Shown here in pieces: positions 1 to 12,040 of a stretch of DNA of 64,000 nt. The notes under the pieces are model-generated. The model was not told the origin of the DNA. It saw only the letters and a list, made by a program, of their open reading frames with translations, and did not search any database. Position 1 is the first letter of the stretch. The number at the start of each line of letters is the position of its first letter. The position numbers and the translations under genes were made by a program. This DNA comes from an uncultured Clostridia bacterium. Its GTDB lineage: Bacteria; Bacillota; Clostridia; Christensenellales; UBA1750. The stretch is taken from contig CANQPP010000003.1 of the NCBI GenBank assembly GCA_947625765.1, positions 30,527 through 94,526 of the forward strand. Direction: 5' to 3'.

Positions 1-1362
1 GATCCTGCCCGCGCACTTCCTGTGATAGCCCCGCAGAGCGCGCAGGAAGCCGTCGTTGCCCAGCAGCGCCCGCAGGTCGTGCCACATCGCCGCCCCCTTC
101 TTGTAGACCAGGGCGTCGTAGAGCGCGTTGGTCGAAAAGGAGCTGATCGGCGCGTCCATGTTGACGCCCTGCAGTTCCTCGTCCTCGCAGGCGGGCCGCA
201 GCAGCGTCTGGTACAGCGATTCCAGCGACTGCCTGCCATAGCGGGCCTCGTAATAGAGCAGCGTGGAATATTCGGCCAGGGACTCGTCCTGCCAGGGATG
301 GCGCGCCTGGTCGCTGCCCACCTCCGCGTACCACCACTGGTGGGCGGTCTCGTGGGCCGTAACGAACTCCAGCAGCCCGCTGTCGTCCCGCAGGAGCGCG
401 TCGTCCAGCAGCAGGAGGGAGGGATACTCCATGCCCCCGAAGGCGAAATCGCCCAGGCAGAGCAGCAGCTCCCGGCTCCTGAGCTCCCCGAACAGCTCCG
501 CATAGGTGCCCGCCGCGCGGGCGCCCAGCTCGGCCAGGCGGCGGGCGTCCTCCTCCGAAAACGCGAAGGCCTTGACCTGCATATCCCCCTCTTTGCACGC
601 AAAGACGCAGTAGTCCCGGCTCAATACCAGCGGGAACTCCCGCAGGTCCTTGGCCCTAAACGTCCAAACGCCGTCCTCCCCGTCCGAGCACAGCCCCGGC
701 CCGGCCGCCACGTAGGCCGTGGGCGCGCGCAGCGTCACCGTGTAGTCTGCCGTCTCGCTCACGAAGGGGTCGCCCACGGGCGTGTACTCCTCCAAACGCC
801 AGGCGGAGCCGTCGTGGTAGGCCGGCACGGCGAAGGCGTTGAGCAGGCGCACGTCCCTGTCCGAGTAGCCAAAGCGCAGGCGGCTGCGGGGCAGCGTCAG
901 CGTGTAGCGGAGGCCGATCTCCGCCCGCTGCCCGTCCTTGAGGGGCTGCTCCAGACGCACGCGCAGGAGCGTCTGCGTCTCCCCCTCCAGCGTCCAGTCG
1001 GCGGGTTTTCCCTCGCTTGTGACCTCCTCCACCGCCGCGCCGCCCGGGGAGAAGCCCTCCGGGTAGGCCTTGTCGAAGTCCGCATCCAGCACGGGCGCGC
1101 GCTCCTCTGTGGAAAAGGCGTTCGGGTAGAGGTGCAGGTACACGCAGTCCAGCTCCAGCCCGCTGCGGTTCACCCAGCGGATGGTCTGGCTGACGTGTAA
1201 CATGTGGGCGTCCTCGTCGTACTCCGCCTCCAGCGCGATCTCGTTGGGCACGCGGGCGTGCAGGACCAAAAACAGCGCGAGCCCCAGAAAGAGTCCTAAA
1301 CAGATCAGGGCCTTGCGGTGCGCCTTCGCCCAGCACAGGCAGCGATCCATGTGTGCCTTCAT
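1..1362 (-). CDS. M1-family zinc aminopeptidase, C-terminus cut by window edge
   Basis: The reverse strand encodes 454 codons that run off the left edge. An N-terminal hydrophobic stretch (about residues 12-26) suggests a membrane anchor. The zinc site is visible: HETAH at 337-341 followed 18 residues later by Glu360 (ESLAEY), the HExxH-x18-E arrangement of M1 peptidases. A GGMEYPS segment lies where the family has its GxMEN substrate-binding loop, and the YDALVYKKGA stretch contains the expected transition-state Tyr. The start at 1362 has a GGGGGAG ribosome-binding site a few bases upstream. The role, trimming N-terminal residues from peptides at the membrane, is known for the family; the substrate here is unknown. 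Confidence 0.9.
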   Translation of the reverse strand, partial: MKAHMDRCLCWAKAHRKALICLGLFLGLALFLVLHARVPNEIALEAEYDEDAHMLHVSQTIRWVNRSGLELDCVYLHLYPNAFSTEERAPVLDADFDKAYPEGFSPGGAAVEEVTSEGKPADWTLEGETQTLLRVRLEQPLKDGQRAEIGLRYTLTLPRSRLRFGYSDRDVRLLNAFAVPAYHDGSAWRLEEYTPVGDPFVSETADYTVTLRAPTAYVAAGPGLCSDGEDGVWTFRAKDLREFPLVLSRDYCVFACKEGDMQVKAFAFSEEDARRLAELGARAAGTYAELFGELRSRELLLCLGDFAFGGMEYPSLLLLDDALLRDDSGLLEFVTAHETAHQWWYAEVGSDQARHPWQDESLAEYSTLLYYEARYGRQSLESLYQTLLRPACEDEELQGVNMDAPISSFSTNALYDALVYKKGAAMWHDLRALLGNDGFLRALRGYHRKCAGRI

Positions 1363-1470
1363 CCCCCGCTCCCCCTTTGTTCCGCTTCTTTGTCTGATGG
1401 GATCATTGTATGCGCGTCGCTTCGCGCTTTATGCCCCCGCGCCTCCCGGCGCGATACGCCGGAACGCGTC

Positions 1471-1499
1471 TGTCCACGGGCCCCGGTTTGTGGTATGAT
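1471..1499 (+). promoter_or_regulatory. Probable sigma-A promoter for the dnaD-dnaC pair
   Basis: TGTCCA (weak -35) is separated by 17 bases from TATGAT (-10). It lies about 55 bases before the DnaD-like start. A GC-rich hairpin at about 1510-1534 sits in the leader. Confidence 0.45.
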
Positions 1500-1552
1500 A
1501 AGGGAGCAGGCCGGGCCGCCCACGCGGCCGGGCGGGAAAGGAGGGCGAGCGG

Positions 1553-3052
1553 ATGCCCCTTTGCGTGTTCGACGACAGCAACGCCATGTTCGGCTCCACG
1601 CCGGTGGACAACCTGTTCTTAGAGGAGTTCATGCCCCTGGCGCCGGGGGACTGCGTCAAGGTGTACCTCTACGGGCTCAAGCTCTGCCAGAGCGCCGGCC
1701 GGGAGATGACGCTCTCCGCCGTGGCCCGGGCGCTGGCGCTGGAGGAGGAGCAGGTGCTCAAGGCCTTCGGCTACTGGGAGCGCAAGGGGCTGCTGCGCCG
1801 CCTGTCGGACAGGCCGCCTTCCTATGCCTACGTGAACCTGCAGAGGGCCGTGATGGAGGGGAAGCTGGGCGGCCGCGACCAGGCGCTGCCCTACCAGGAG
1901 TTCAACGGCGCCCTGCAGGACCTCTTCGGCGACCGGCTGCTGCACGCCGAGGAATACCAGCGGCTCTACGCCATCGTGGAGGATCTGGGCATCCCCCAGG
2001 ACGTGCTGCTGCTGCTGGTGGACTACATGATCCGTTCTTCCCCCCGCAAGCGGAACGTGACACTCAAGCAGATCGAGCGCGAGGCCCAGTTCTGGGTGAG
2101 CAAGGGCTACACCACCCGCGAGTCGGCCCAGGACTACATCCACTCCAAGGAAGCGGTCTACGAGGGCGCGCGGCAGGTGCTGCGCCAGATGGGCCAGCGC
2201 CGCGCCCCTTCTTTGGACGAGGAAGCCCTCTACCAGCGCTGGACGGAGGAGATGGGCTTCTCCCTGGAGGCGATCCTGCTGGCCTGCAAGGAGACCACCA
2301 AGATCAGCGCCCCCAACTTCGCCTACGTGGACTCGGTGCTCACCAGCCGCTATAAGCGCGGCGCGATCCGGCCCGACCAGGCCGCGGAGGCCGAGAGGCA
2401 GCGGGCCGAACGGGTGCAGGGCCTGCGGCAGGTGCTGGAGAGCTTAGGCCTGCCCGCCTCCGCCGCAACACAGGACAACCAGAAGCTCTATTCCTCCTGG
2501 CTGCAGATGGGCTTTGACCAGGAGGCGCTGGTGTTCATCGCCCGCTACATGCTGCGCCGGGGGGACAGGCACGACCTGGACGCCTTCTCGGCCATGCTGG
2601 AGCGCTTCCGCTCCAAGGGGCTTTTCAAGGGAGAAGAGCTCCAAGAGAAGCTGCAGGCGCAGGGAAGGAGCGAAAGAGAGCTGGACGCCCTGTTCCACGC
2701 CGCGGACATCCGCAGGCGGCCCACGGACGCGGACATCCAGCAGCTGGAAAGCTGGAAGAAGCAAGGCGCGAGCATGGAGCTCATGCTGCTGGCCGCGGAA
2801 TACTCCCGCCACGCGGAGAACCCCTTCGCCATGATGCAGAAGATCTTAAGCGGCTGGCTGGAGGCGAGCCTGCGCGACGTGGAGAGCGCGCGCAGGGACC
2901 ACGAGCAGCGCAGGCAGGCGGCAAAGCCCGCAGCGGGCGGGACGAAGGCCAATACGTGGAACAATTATCCCCAGCATAGCTACACCAAGGAAGAATACGA
3001 AGCGATGTACGACGATCTGGACGAGCTGTTGGGGGAGGAGCCGAAGACATGA
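1553..3052 (+). CDS. DnaD/DnaB-like primosome protein
   Basis: This 499-residue protein looks like the Firmicutes DnaD-domain family that remodels origin DNA and helps load the replicative helicase. Residues about 15-110 form a winged-helix-like N-terminal part; the rest holds several repeated helical DnaB_2-type segments (YxxWxxxMGF-like patterns near 225, 310 and 400) and a basic, disordered tail. AAAGGAGG precedes the ATG by about 8 bases. The stop overlaps the next gene by 4 bases (ATGA), so the helicase-loader partner is translationally coupled. It is longer than Bacillus DnaD (about 230 residues) because it carries extra C-terminal modules, as is common in Clostridia. Confidence 0.85.
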   Translation: MPLCVFDDSNAMFGSTPVDNLFLEEFMPLAPGDCVKVYLYGLKLCQSAGREMTLSAVARALALEEEQVLKAFGYWERKGLLRRLSDRPPSYAYVNLQRAVMEGKLGGRDQALPYQEFNGALQDLFGDRLLHAEEYQRLYAIVEDLGIPQDVLLLLVDYMIRSSPRKRNVTLKQIEREAQFWVSKGYTTRESAQDYIHSKEAVYEGARQVLRQMGQRRAPSLDEEALYQRWTEEMGFSLEAILLACKETTKISAPNFAYVDSVLTSRYKRGAIRPDQAAEAERQRAERVQGLRQVLESLGLPASAATQDNQKLYSSWLQMGFDQEALVFIARYMLRRGDRHDLDAFSAMLERFRSKGLFKGEELQEKLQAQGRSERELDALFHAADIRRRPTDADIQQLESWKKQGASMELMLLAAEYSRHAENPFAMMQKILSGWLEASLRDVESARRDHEQRRQAAKPAAGGTKANTWNNYPQHSYTKEEYEAMYDDLDELLGEEPKT

Positions 3053-4029
3053 TCCTTTGGGACAAAAAACAGATATTGCGCGATATATTGGAAGAAAAGA
3101 AGGCGAGCAAGCAGCGGGCGGAGGCCGAGGCGCTGGCGCGGCGGGACGAGATCGCGCAGCGCGCGCCCATCTACGCCCGGCTGGACCAGGAGCTGGCCCG
3201 CATCCGGGCGCATCTGGCCCAGGACGCGCTCAGCCACCCCGGCGAGCAGGAGCGCATCAACGAGGAGGGGCGGCGGCAGGTGCTGGCCCTGCGGGACCGC
3301 GCCCGCGAGGAGTTAAAGAGCGCAGGCTTTTCCCCGGAGGACCTAAAGCCCCATTATGACTGCCCCCTCTGCCAGGACACGGGCTTCGTGGGCCCCGCGC
3401 CGCAGCGGCGCTGTACGTGCGTGGAGCGGGAGCTGCAGAGGCGGCTCTACGCCCTGGGCGGCGGGAGCGGGCAGAGCTTCCAGACGTTCGACCTGTCCCG
3501 CTTCCCGGACGAGCCGGGTCCGGACGGCGGTCTCTCCCAGCGCAAGCGCATGGAGAAGATGCGGGAGCTGGCCCTGCGCTACGTGGACGCCTTCCCGAAC
3601 TATCCCAAGCGGGACATACTGCTCAGCGGCACGACGGGGCAGGGCAAGACGTTCCTGCTCAACTGCATCTCTCTGGCCGTGCTGGAGAGGGGCTTTACGG
3701 TGCTGCGGATCTCTGCCTTCGATATGTTCGAGCTGATGCGCCAGTACCACAGGGACGGAGAGATAAGCGGCATGGAGACCATGCTGAACGCCCAGCTGCT
3801 GGCCATCGACGACCTGGGCTCCGAGCCCATGATGCAGAACATCACGAAGGAGTACCTGTTCACCCTGCTTACCGAGCGCAAGGAGAAGCGGCTGAACACG
3901 CTGATCGCCACCAATTTGGATACGGCGGCGCTGATGGAGCGGTACAGCGACAGGATCTTCTCCCGCTTGACGGACAGGGACAGTACGATGCTCCTGACCT
4001 TTCAGGGAAAGGACCTGCGCAGGCTCTGA
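3049..4029 (+). CDS. dnaC: DnaC/DnaI-like replicative helicase loader ATPase
   Basis: This is a 326-residue AAA+ ATPase. The Walker A motif is SGTTGQGKT (193-201) and Walker B lies in LLAIDDLGSEP. A Cys cluster, C105-x2-C108 and C122-x-C124, precedes the ATPase domain and resembles the zinc-binding N-terminal region of Bacillus DnaI. A sensor-like ATNLD segment follows. The family loads the DnaB helicase at origins with DnaD/DnaB proteins. The ATGA overlap with the DnaD-like gene supports a two-gene operon ended by the hairpin at 4043-4080. Confidence 0.9.
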   Translation: MILWDKKQILRDILEEKKASKQRAEAEALARRDEIAQRAPIYARLDQELARIRAHLAQDALSHPGEQERINEEGRRQVLALRDRAREELKSAGFSPEDLKPHYDCPLCQDTGFVGPAPQRRCTCVERELQRRLYALGGGSGQSFQTFDLSRFPDEPGPDGGLSQRKRMEKMRELALRYVDAFPNYPKRDILLSGTTGQGKTFLLNCISLAVLERGFTVLRISAFDMFELMRQYHRDGEISGMETMLNAQLLAIDDLGSEPMMQNITKEYLFTLLTERKEKRLNTLIATNLDTAALMERYSDRIFSRLTDRDSTMLLTFQGKDLRRL

Positions 4030-4042
4030 CGAACGCACAGCC

Positions 4043-4080
4043 AAAAGGACGATGCGGTTTGACCGCACCGTCCTTTTCTT
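4043..4080. terminator. Bidirectional terminator between dnaC and sigK
   Basis: A near-perfect stem (AAAAGGACGATGCGG with its complement, one A-C mismatch) and a TTTGA loop is flanked by A- and T-rich tracts. It serves the convergent dnaC and sigK transcripts. Confidence 0.85.
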
Positions 4081-4082
4081 TT

Positions 4083-4775
4083 TCAGCTGCCTTTTCCGAA
4101 GCAGCTGCGCAGCTTCTCCACCGCGCGCTTCTCGATCCTCGAGACGTAGGAGCGGGAGATGCCCAGCCGCTTGGCCACCTCCCGCTGGGGCAGGGGCGGA
4201 AGGCCAGAGAGGCCGTATCTAAGCTCCACCACCAGCCGCTCCTTTTCGGAGAGCTGCCCCCGCACGATCTCCTTGACCCGGCGCAGGCTCACCCGCTGCT
4301 CCACCTCCGCCTCCACGAGCTCCGGCTCGGTGCCCAAAATGTCGGTGAGCGAGATCTCGTTCCCCTCCTTGTCCACGCCCACGGGCTCGCTTAAGGACAC
4401 CTCGCCCCGGAACTTCTTGCGAGAGCGGATGGCCATGCGGATCTCGTTCTCTACGCAGCGGGCCGCGTAGGTGGCCAGCGCCACGCCCACCCCCCGCTTG
4501 TAGGTGTTCACCGCCTTGATGAGGCCGATGGCGCCGATGGAGATGAGGTCGTCCTGGTCGATGCCGCAGCCCTGGTACTTCTTGGCCACGTGGGCCACCA
4601 GGCGCAGGTTGTGCTCCACCAGCTCCGTGCGGGCCGCCTCGGACCCCTCCGCCAGCTCCCGCAGGGCGCGCTCCTCCTCCGCGGGGCTCAGCGGCGTGGG
4701 AAAGGATTCCCGGCCGGACACGTAGGACAGCAGGAACATGAGCTCCCCAAGGCCGGACAACAGCCACTCCAGCAT
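4083..4775 (-). CDS. sigK: Sporulation sigma factor SigK, uninterrupted
   Basis: This 230-residue sigma-70 family protein matches late mother-cell sigma-K. Region 2 shows the LVAHVAKKYQG and DLISIGAIGLIKAV segments, and the C-terminal helix-turn-helix is REVAKRLGISRSYVSRIEKRA. The N-terminus begins with a hydrophobic stretch, MLEWLLSGLGELMFLLSYV, like the pro-sequence of Bacillus pro-SigK that is removed by a membrane protease. The start at 4775 was chosen over an upstream ATG (4907) because it begins at the conserved pro-sequence and has a GAAAGGAAAGAG-type ribosome-binding site. No skin-type insertion splits the gene. Confidence 0.92.
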   Translation of the reverse strand: MLEWLLSGLGELMFLLSYVSGRESFPTPLSPAEEERALRELAEGSEAARTELVEHNLRLVAHVAKKYQGCGIDQDDLISIGAIGLIKAVNTYKRGVGVALATYAARCVENEIRMAIRSRKKFRGEVSLSEPVGVDKEGNEISLTDILGTEPELVEAEVEQRVSLRRVKEIVRGQLSEKERLVVELRYGLSGLPPLPQREVAKRLGISRSYVSRIEKRAVEKLRSCFGKGS

Positions 4776-4904
4776 CTTCTCTTTCCTTCTTCCCCGTTTC
4801 TTTTTAAGCCCTGCTATCTTTAAAGCGGGCCGTCTCCCTATCACTCTATGCCGCCCGGCCTGACCACAGGGCCTGTTTCCCTTAAGGGGAACGGAAGGAA
4901 GGGA

Positions 4905-4947
4905 CAAAAAAAGGAAGGGCCGCGGAAGCTCGCCTCCGCGGCCCTCT
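4905..4947 (-). terminator. Terminator of the ferredoxin-like gene
   Basis: GGGCCGCGGA pairs with its complement around a short loop, and on the reverse strand the hairpin is followed by a run of T (plus-strand A tract 4906-4912). Confidence 0.85.
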
Positions 4948-4974
4948 TTGGGTCAAATATCGATCGGGTCTGTT

Positions 4975-5619
4975 TTATTCCTGCAGGCTCCCGTTTGGGG
5001 AGACCACGACCACCCGACAGGGGATGTCCCGGCCGCTGAACTCGACGGCCCTCTTAACGGCGCTCGCCAGGCCCCCGCAGCAGGGCACCGTCATGCGCAG
5101 GACGGTCACGTCCCGCACGCGGTTCATGAGCAGGATCTGCCCCAGCTTTTCGGCGTAGTCCACGGGATCCAGCTTCGGGCAGCCGATGAGCGTGACGCGG
5201 CCCTTTAAGAAGCGCTCGTGGGCGCAGCCGCAGGCAAAGGCGGTGCAGTCCGCGGCCACCAGCAGGCTCGCGTCCTCGTAATAGGGCGCTTGCAGCGGCG
5301 CTAAGCGCAGCTGCACCGGCCAGTTGGTGAGGCGGCTCGCCTGCTCGGACGGCGCTTCTTCCCCATCCGCCGGGCGGCTCACGCCCTCCTTATGGGCCCG
5401 CACGGCCCCCTCGTTGTAGGGCGCGGCCTCGCGCTCCTCAAAGGAGATGGCGTCCGCCGGGCAGGCGGGCAGGCAGTCGCCCAGGCCGTCGCAGTAGTCC
5501 TCGCGCATAAGATGCGCCTTGCCGTTCACCATGGCGATGGCGCCCTCGTGGCAGGCCCGGGCGCAGGCGCCGCAGCCGTTGCACTTTTCCTCGTCGATCC
5601 GAACGATCCTGCGCAGCAT
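4975..5619 (-). CDS. 4Fe-4S ferredoxin-domain iron-sulfur protein
   Basis: This 214-residue protein has an N-terminal dicluster ferredoxin domain. Cluster 1 uses C13-x2-C16-x2-C19-x3-C23. Cluster 2 has C43, C49 and C53 but Leu at the expected second Cys (CDGLGDC), a variant I believe is typical of this anaerobe family. The C-terminal half has further Cys motifs (FACGCAHE, LIGCPKLD, VPCCGG) that may bind another metal centre. The family is widespread in anaerobic Firmicutes but its electron-transfer partner is unknown. It stands alone between sigK and lacZ with its own terminator. Confidence 0.8.
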   Translation of the reverse strand: MLRRIVRIDEEKCNGCGACARACHEGAIAMVNGKAHLMREDYCDGLGDCLPACPADAISFEEREAAPYNEGAVRAHKEGVSRPADGEEAPSEQASRLTNWPVQLRLAPLQAPYYEDASLLVAADCTAFACGCAHERFLKGRVTLIGCPKLDPVDYAEKLGQILLMNRVRDVTVLRMTVPCCGGLASAVKRAVEFSGRDIPCRVVVVSPNGSLQE

Positions 5620-5647
5620 GGCGCGTCCCTCCCTCGTGTCGTTTATC

Positions 5648-8798
<3,151 letters not shown>

Positions 8799-8827
8799 TG
8801 AAAACAGCAAATCTTTTTTGAAAGAAA

Positions 8828-8866
8828 ATGCGCCTGCCCGGGAAAACGGCCGGGCTAGGCGCATTC
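8828..8866 (-). terminator. Terminator of the dapA-dapB-MFS-vanZ operon
   Basis: A long stem (AATGCGCC, GCCCGG and complements) is followed on the reverse strand by TTTTCTTTC. It lies just after the VanZ-like gene. Confidence 0.8.
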
Positions 8867-8947
8867 GGACCAAAATTTTTGTGCATACGGGCCTTTACGG
8901 CACGAGGCTCCAGATTCAGGCGCTCAAAAACGGCTTGATAAAGAACA

Positions 8948-9484
8948 TCACAAGGGCGGCCAGGCCGCAGAGCCACAGCGCTTCTTGGGCCTGTCTCCCT
9001 GCACTTTCAGCGGCCGCAGGCGGAGCAGGCCCTTTGCGATGAGCCAGCCCAGGCACGTTCCCGCAAGGTTGGTGAGCAGGTCGTCGACGTCCGTGGTACG
9101 GTAGGTGAACAGCTGCATGAGCTCTATGCACGCAGAGAGCGAAAGCCCATAGAGCAGCGTGTACCTCGCCTTCTGGAAGCGCTCCCAGATAAGGGGCAGC
9201 AGGAGGCCCAAAGGCAGGAAGAGCAGCACGTTGAGCAGGGCGTTGGGCAGGTCGTCCACAAGGCCGACGAAGGGAACGAGGTTCAGCGTCCAGTCGAGAT
9301 GGAAGTCCTTGACGGAGGGAAAGCCCACCGCTTCAAACACCGCGCAGAGGTACAGCGCAAAGTGCGCGGAAAGGACCGTCCGCCGAAGATCACGGAAGTA
9401 CGTAAAGTGCAAGAGCACAAAGAGCACAAGCAGCGGGATAGCCGCGGCGAAAGTCCCCACGACGATGTAGACTATCAGATGCAC
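8948..9484 (-). CDS. VanZ-like membrane protein, probable C-terminal frameshift
   Basis: This 178-residue hydrophobic protein carries VanZ-family signatures: LNLVPFVG, NVLLFLPLGLLLPL, and ELMQLFTYRTTDVDDLLTNLAGTC split across two helices. VanZ proteins lower teicoplanin susceptibility in enterococci; in most Firmicutes their function is unknown. The last 14 residues are polar and unlike the family. In the -1 frame the DNA instead encodes a clean hydrophobic helix (ALWLCGLAALVMFFIKPFL) ending at 8916. One base missing at about 8985-9000 would restore it. It follows the MFS gene by 14 bases and so is the last gene of the lysine operon. Confidence 0.78.
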   Translation of the reverse strand: MHLIVYIVVGTFAAAIPLLVLFVLLHFTYFRDLRRTVLSAHFALYLCAVFEAVGFPSVKDFHLDWTLNLVPFVGLVDDLPNALLNVLLFLPLGLLLPLIWERFQKARYTLLYGLSLSACIELMQLFTYRTTDVDDLLTNLAGTCLGWLIAKGLLRLRPLKVQGDRPKKRCGSAAWPPL

Positions 9485-9498
9485 GATGGTTTCTCCAT

Positions 9499-10797
9499 TT
9501 ATATTTCTTCTTTAGCGTCTTTTCCCATCTTCAGCTTGCCGGCGCCGCAGAAGCGCGACCAGGCGGGCAGCGCCGCCAGGCAGAGCGCCAGCGTCAGCAG
9601 GGCGATGACGAGCCAGCTGATCACCGTGACGGACCAGCCGAAGCGGTCCGCCAGCGCGCCGAAGCCGTAGCTGGACAGGGCGCAGCCGATGTAGATGGTG
9701 GAGTTGAGAAGCCCGGTGACCGTGGAGGCGCGGCCGTAGGGGCCGAAGCGCACGGGCACGAGGGTGATGATCATGTGGTTATAGCCCAGCAGTATGGAGG
9801 TGCAAATGGCCAGCAGCAGCACGCTCAAGTAGATGGGCAGCCGCATCAGGAAGCAGAGGGCGGCCAACGGCGGCAGGATCAGGACCATGCAGCCGGCGGA
9901 TGTCAGGATCTCGTTGTCGCGGCACCACCTGTGCCAGGCCCAGGTGGCCGCGAAGGCCCCGCAGAGGTTCACGATGGGCAGCGCCAGGGACAGCCCCAGG
10001 GAGAAGGAGGGCGAGACGCCGTAGCTTTCCGTGATGAGCGTGGGCACCCAGGTGGTGACGCCGTCCTTGAGCATGCCGTGCAGCATCGTGGGCAGTATAA
10101 GGAGCACGATGCCGGAGCGGAGCAGCAGGGAGGCAAGGCCGCCCTGCTTGGGGGCCGCGGGGCTTTCGGGGTTTATGACCTCGGATACGGGCGGGGCGGC
10201 GGGCCGCTTGTCCGCCTTCACATACATGCGCCAGACGCAGGCCCAGAGCAGGATCGCGGGCAGCATGCACAGCCCCGCCGCGCCGAATACGGCCCGCCAG
10301 GTGAAGAAACGCAGCATCCCCATGGACACCGCGTAGGCCAAACAGGTGCCCATGGGGACGGTGGAAGCGATGTGCAGGCAGGCCCGGTCCCTTTGCTCGG
10401 GCACGAGCACGGTGGAGAGTATGCGCACGATGGGCGACCAGATCATGGACTGGGCCAGGCCGTTGACGCCCCAGACGATGGAGAGCCACAGCGGCGTGGG
10501 CATAAGGCTCATCAGAGCGTTCATGCAGGCGGAGACGGACAGGCCGATAAACACCATGGGGAAGGGCGAGAGCTTATCGCCCAGGAAGCCGTTCACCAGC
10601 TGGCCGGAGCCGTAGCAGAAGAAGAACACCGTGCCGATCACGCCGGCCTCGGCCTTGGTGAACAGCTGGGAGGCGACCATGCCTGCCAGCGCCGCGGAGT
10701 AGTTGACGCGGCCTATGTAGGTGAAGGCGTAGGCGATCCAGGCCGCCGCGAAAACCAGGGAGGACGCGCGCGCGTCCTTCAGCGTTCCGTGTTTCAT
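9499..10797 (-). CDS. MFS transporter of the GlpT/OPA-like type
   Basis: This 432-residue protein has about 12 membrane helices, with RVNYSAA in helix 1 and GSGQLVNGFLGDKLSP after helix 2, the pattern of the organophosphate:phosphate antiporter branch (GlpT, UhpT). It begins 31 bases after dapB-ACT with no terminator between, so it appears to be co-transcribed behind the lysine riboswitch. That context makes a lysine, diaminopimelate-pathway or related organic-anion substrate worth considering, but sequence alone only supports a generic GlpT-like carrier. It is followed closely by the VanZ-like gene. Confidence 0.85.
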   Translation of the reverse strand: MKHGTLKDARASSLVFAAAWIAYAFTYIGRVNYSAALAGMVASQLFTKAEAGVIGTVFFFCYGSGQLVNGFLGDKLSPFPMVFIGLSVSACMNALMSLMPTPLWLSIVWGVNGLAQSMIWSPIVRILSTVLVPEQRDRACLHIASTVPMGTCLAYAVSMGMLRFFTWRAVFGAAGLCMLPAILLWACVWRMYVKADKRPAAPPVSEVINPESPAAPKQGGLASLLLRSGIVLLILPTMLHGMLKDGVTTWVPTLITESYGVSPSFSLGLSLALPIVNLCGAFAATWAWHRWCRDNEILTSAGCMVLILPPLAALCFLMRLPIYLSVLLLAICTSILLGYNHMIITLVPVRFGPYGRASTVTGLLNSTIYIGCALSSYGFGALADRFGWSVTVISWLVIALLTLALCLAALPAWSRFCGAGKLKMGKDAKEEI

Positions 10798-10828
10798 AAG
10801 GGAAAGATGCTCGTTTCCTTGTATTTTT

Positions 10829-11995
10829 TTAGCGCAGGTGGTAGCGGGCGCGCAGGGCGGCCGTGGCGCGGCCGGCCTCCTCGCCGGTAAAGAGCAGGCT
10901 CACCTGGATCTCGGAGCTGGTGACCAGCAGCGGGTGCACGTCCGCCTCGTCCAGCGTCTCGAAGATGCCCGCGGCGATGCCGCGCTGCTTCTCCATCCCC
11001 TGCCCCAGGATCGTGAGCTTGGTCAGGCCGAAGGTGAGCGTGGCGCACTCCAATTCCTTCGCGGCCCTGCGGGCGTGCTCCTCGGTGATGGTGAAGGAGA
11101 AGCTCTCCCGGGCGGTGGAGCGGGCCAGCATGTCGATGTTCACGTCCTGCTCGGCCAGGGAGCGCAGGAGCTTGCCCGGGTCGATGCCCGCGGGGATGGT
11201 GACCAGGGTCTGGCCGTCCTCCATGCGCAGGTGGGTGACGCCCGCGTCCTGCAGGAGCAGGTCGCGCATGTCGTAGAGGCCGGGGTTCTTCTGCGTCACG
11301 AAGGCGGCGGCCTGCAGGGCGCCTAAAGCGAAGATGCGGCGGCTGGAGGCGGAATGGGCCAGCGTCACGGTCTCGTCCTCCCCTAGGAAGAACAGCTCGT
11401 GCTCGCCGGTCACGCTGCCGCCGCGCACCGCGTGGATGCCGATCTCGCCGCTGTCGCGGGGGGCGACGCCCTGGCGGCCGAACACGTAGCTGCGGGGCTC
11501 GGCCAGCGCCTCCCGCACGCCGTCTGCCAGCAGCAGGGCCGTGCCGGAGGGGGCGTCCACCTTGGTCTTGTGGTGCTTCTCCACGATCTCCACGTCGAAG
11601 CCGGCAAGCTCGGAGGCGGCCTTCTTGGCCAGCTCCAGCAGCACGTTCACGCCCACGGACATGTTGGCGGTGCGGAAAACGGGCAGCTCCTTGGCCGCGG
11701 CCACGATGGCGGCGGACTGCTCCGGGGAATAGCCGGTGGTGGCCAGCACCAGGGGCATGGAATGAGCCCTGGCGTAGCGCAGTATATCGTCCAGTGCGTC
11801 GGGGCGGGAAAAGTCCACCAGCACGTCCGCCTGCACGGCGCAGTCGTCCAGGGACTCGTACAGGGGGAAGCTGGCCTTGGCGCCGGCGGCGTAGCGGTCC
11901 ACGCCCGCGGCCACGTAGTAGCCCTGCTCCACGGCGCAGGCGGCCAGCAGGCGGCCCATCTTGCCCAAGGCGCCGTTGATGAGGATCGAGATCAT
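10829..11995 (-). CDS. dapB: 4-hydroxy-tetrahydrodipicolinate reductase fused to a C-terminal ACT region
   Basis: Residues 1 to about 250 are a full DapB: NGALGKMGR nucleotide-binding loop (7-15), ATTGYS, and the substrate/catalytic segment EKHHKTKVDAPSGTA (139-153). DapB normally ends near residue 250. Here another 138 residues follow that resemble the paired ACT domains of aspartokinases (TLVTIPAGIDPGKLL, DVNIDMLARST, LTILGQGM, EIQVSLLF). ACT domains commonly bind amino acids, so direct feedback control of this step is a reasonable inference. DapB reduces the DapA product in the lysine and peptidoglycan diaminopimelate pathway. The gene follows dapA by 45 bases. Confidence 0.9.
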   Translation of the reverse strand: MISILINGALGKMGRLLAACAVEQGYYVAAGVDRYAAGAKASFPLYESLDDCAVQADVLVDFSRPDALDDILRYARAHSMPLVLATTGYSPEQSAAIVAAAKELPVFRTANMSVGVNVLLELAKKAASELAGFDVEIVEKHHKTKVDAPSGTALLLADGVREALAEPRSYVFGRQGVAPRDSGEIGIHAVRGGSVTGEHELFFLGEDETVTLAHSASSRRIFALGALQAAAFVTQKNPGLYDMRDLLLQDAGVTHLRMEDGQTLVTIPAGIDPGKLLRSLAEQDVNIDMLARSTARESFSFTITEEHARRAAKELECATLTFGLTKLTILGQGMEKQRGIAAGIFETLDEADVHPLLVTSSEIQVSLLFTGEEAGRATAALRARYHLR

Positions 11996-12040
11996 GGGAA
12001 CACTCCTTCCGCCGGGCCGGGGTCTTCCGGCCTTCTCGGC

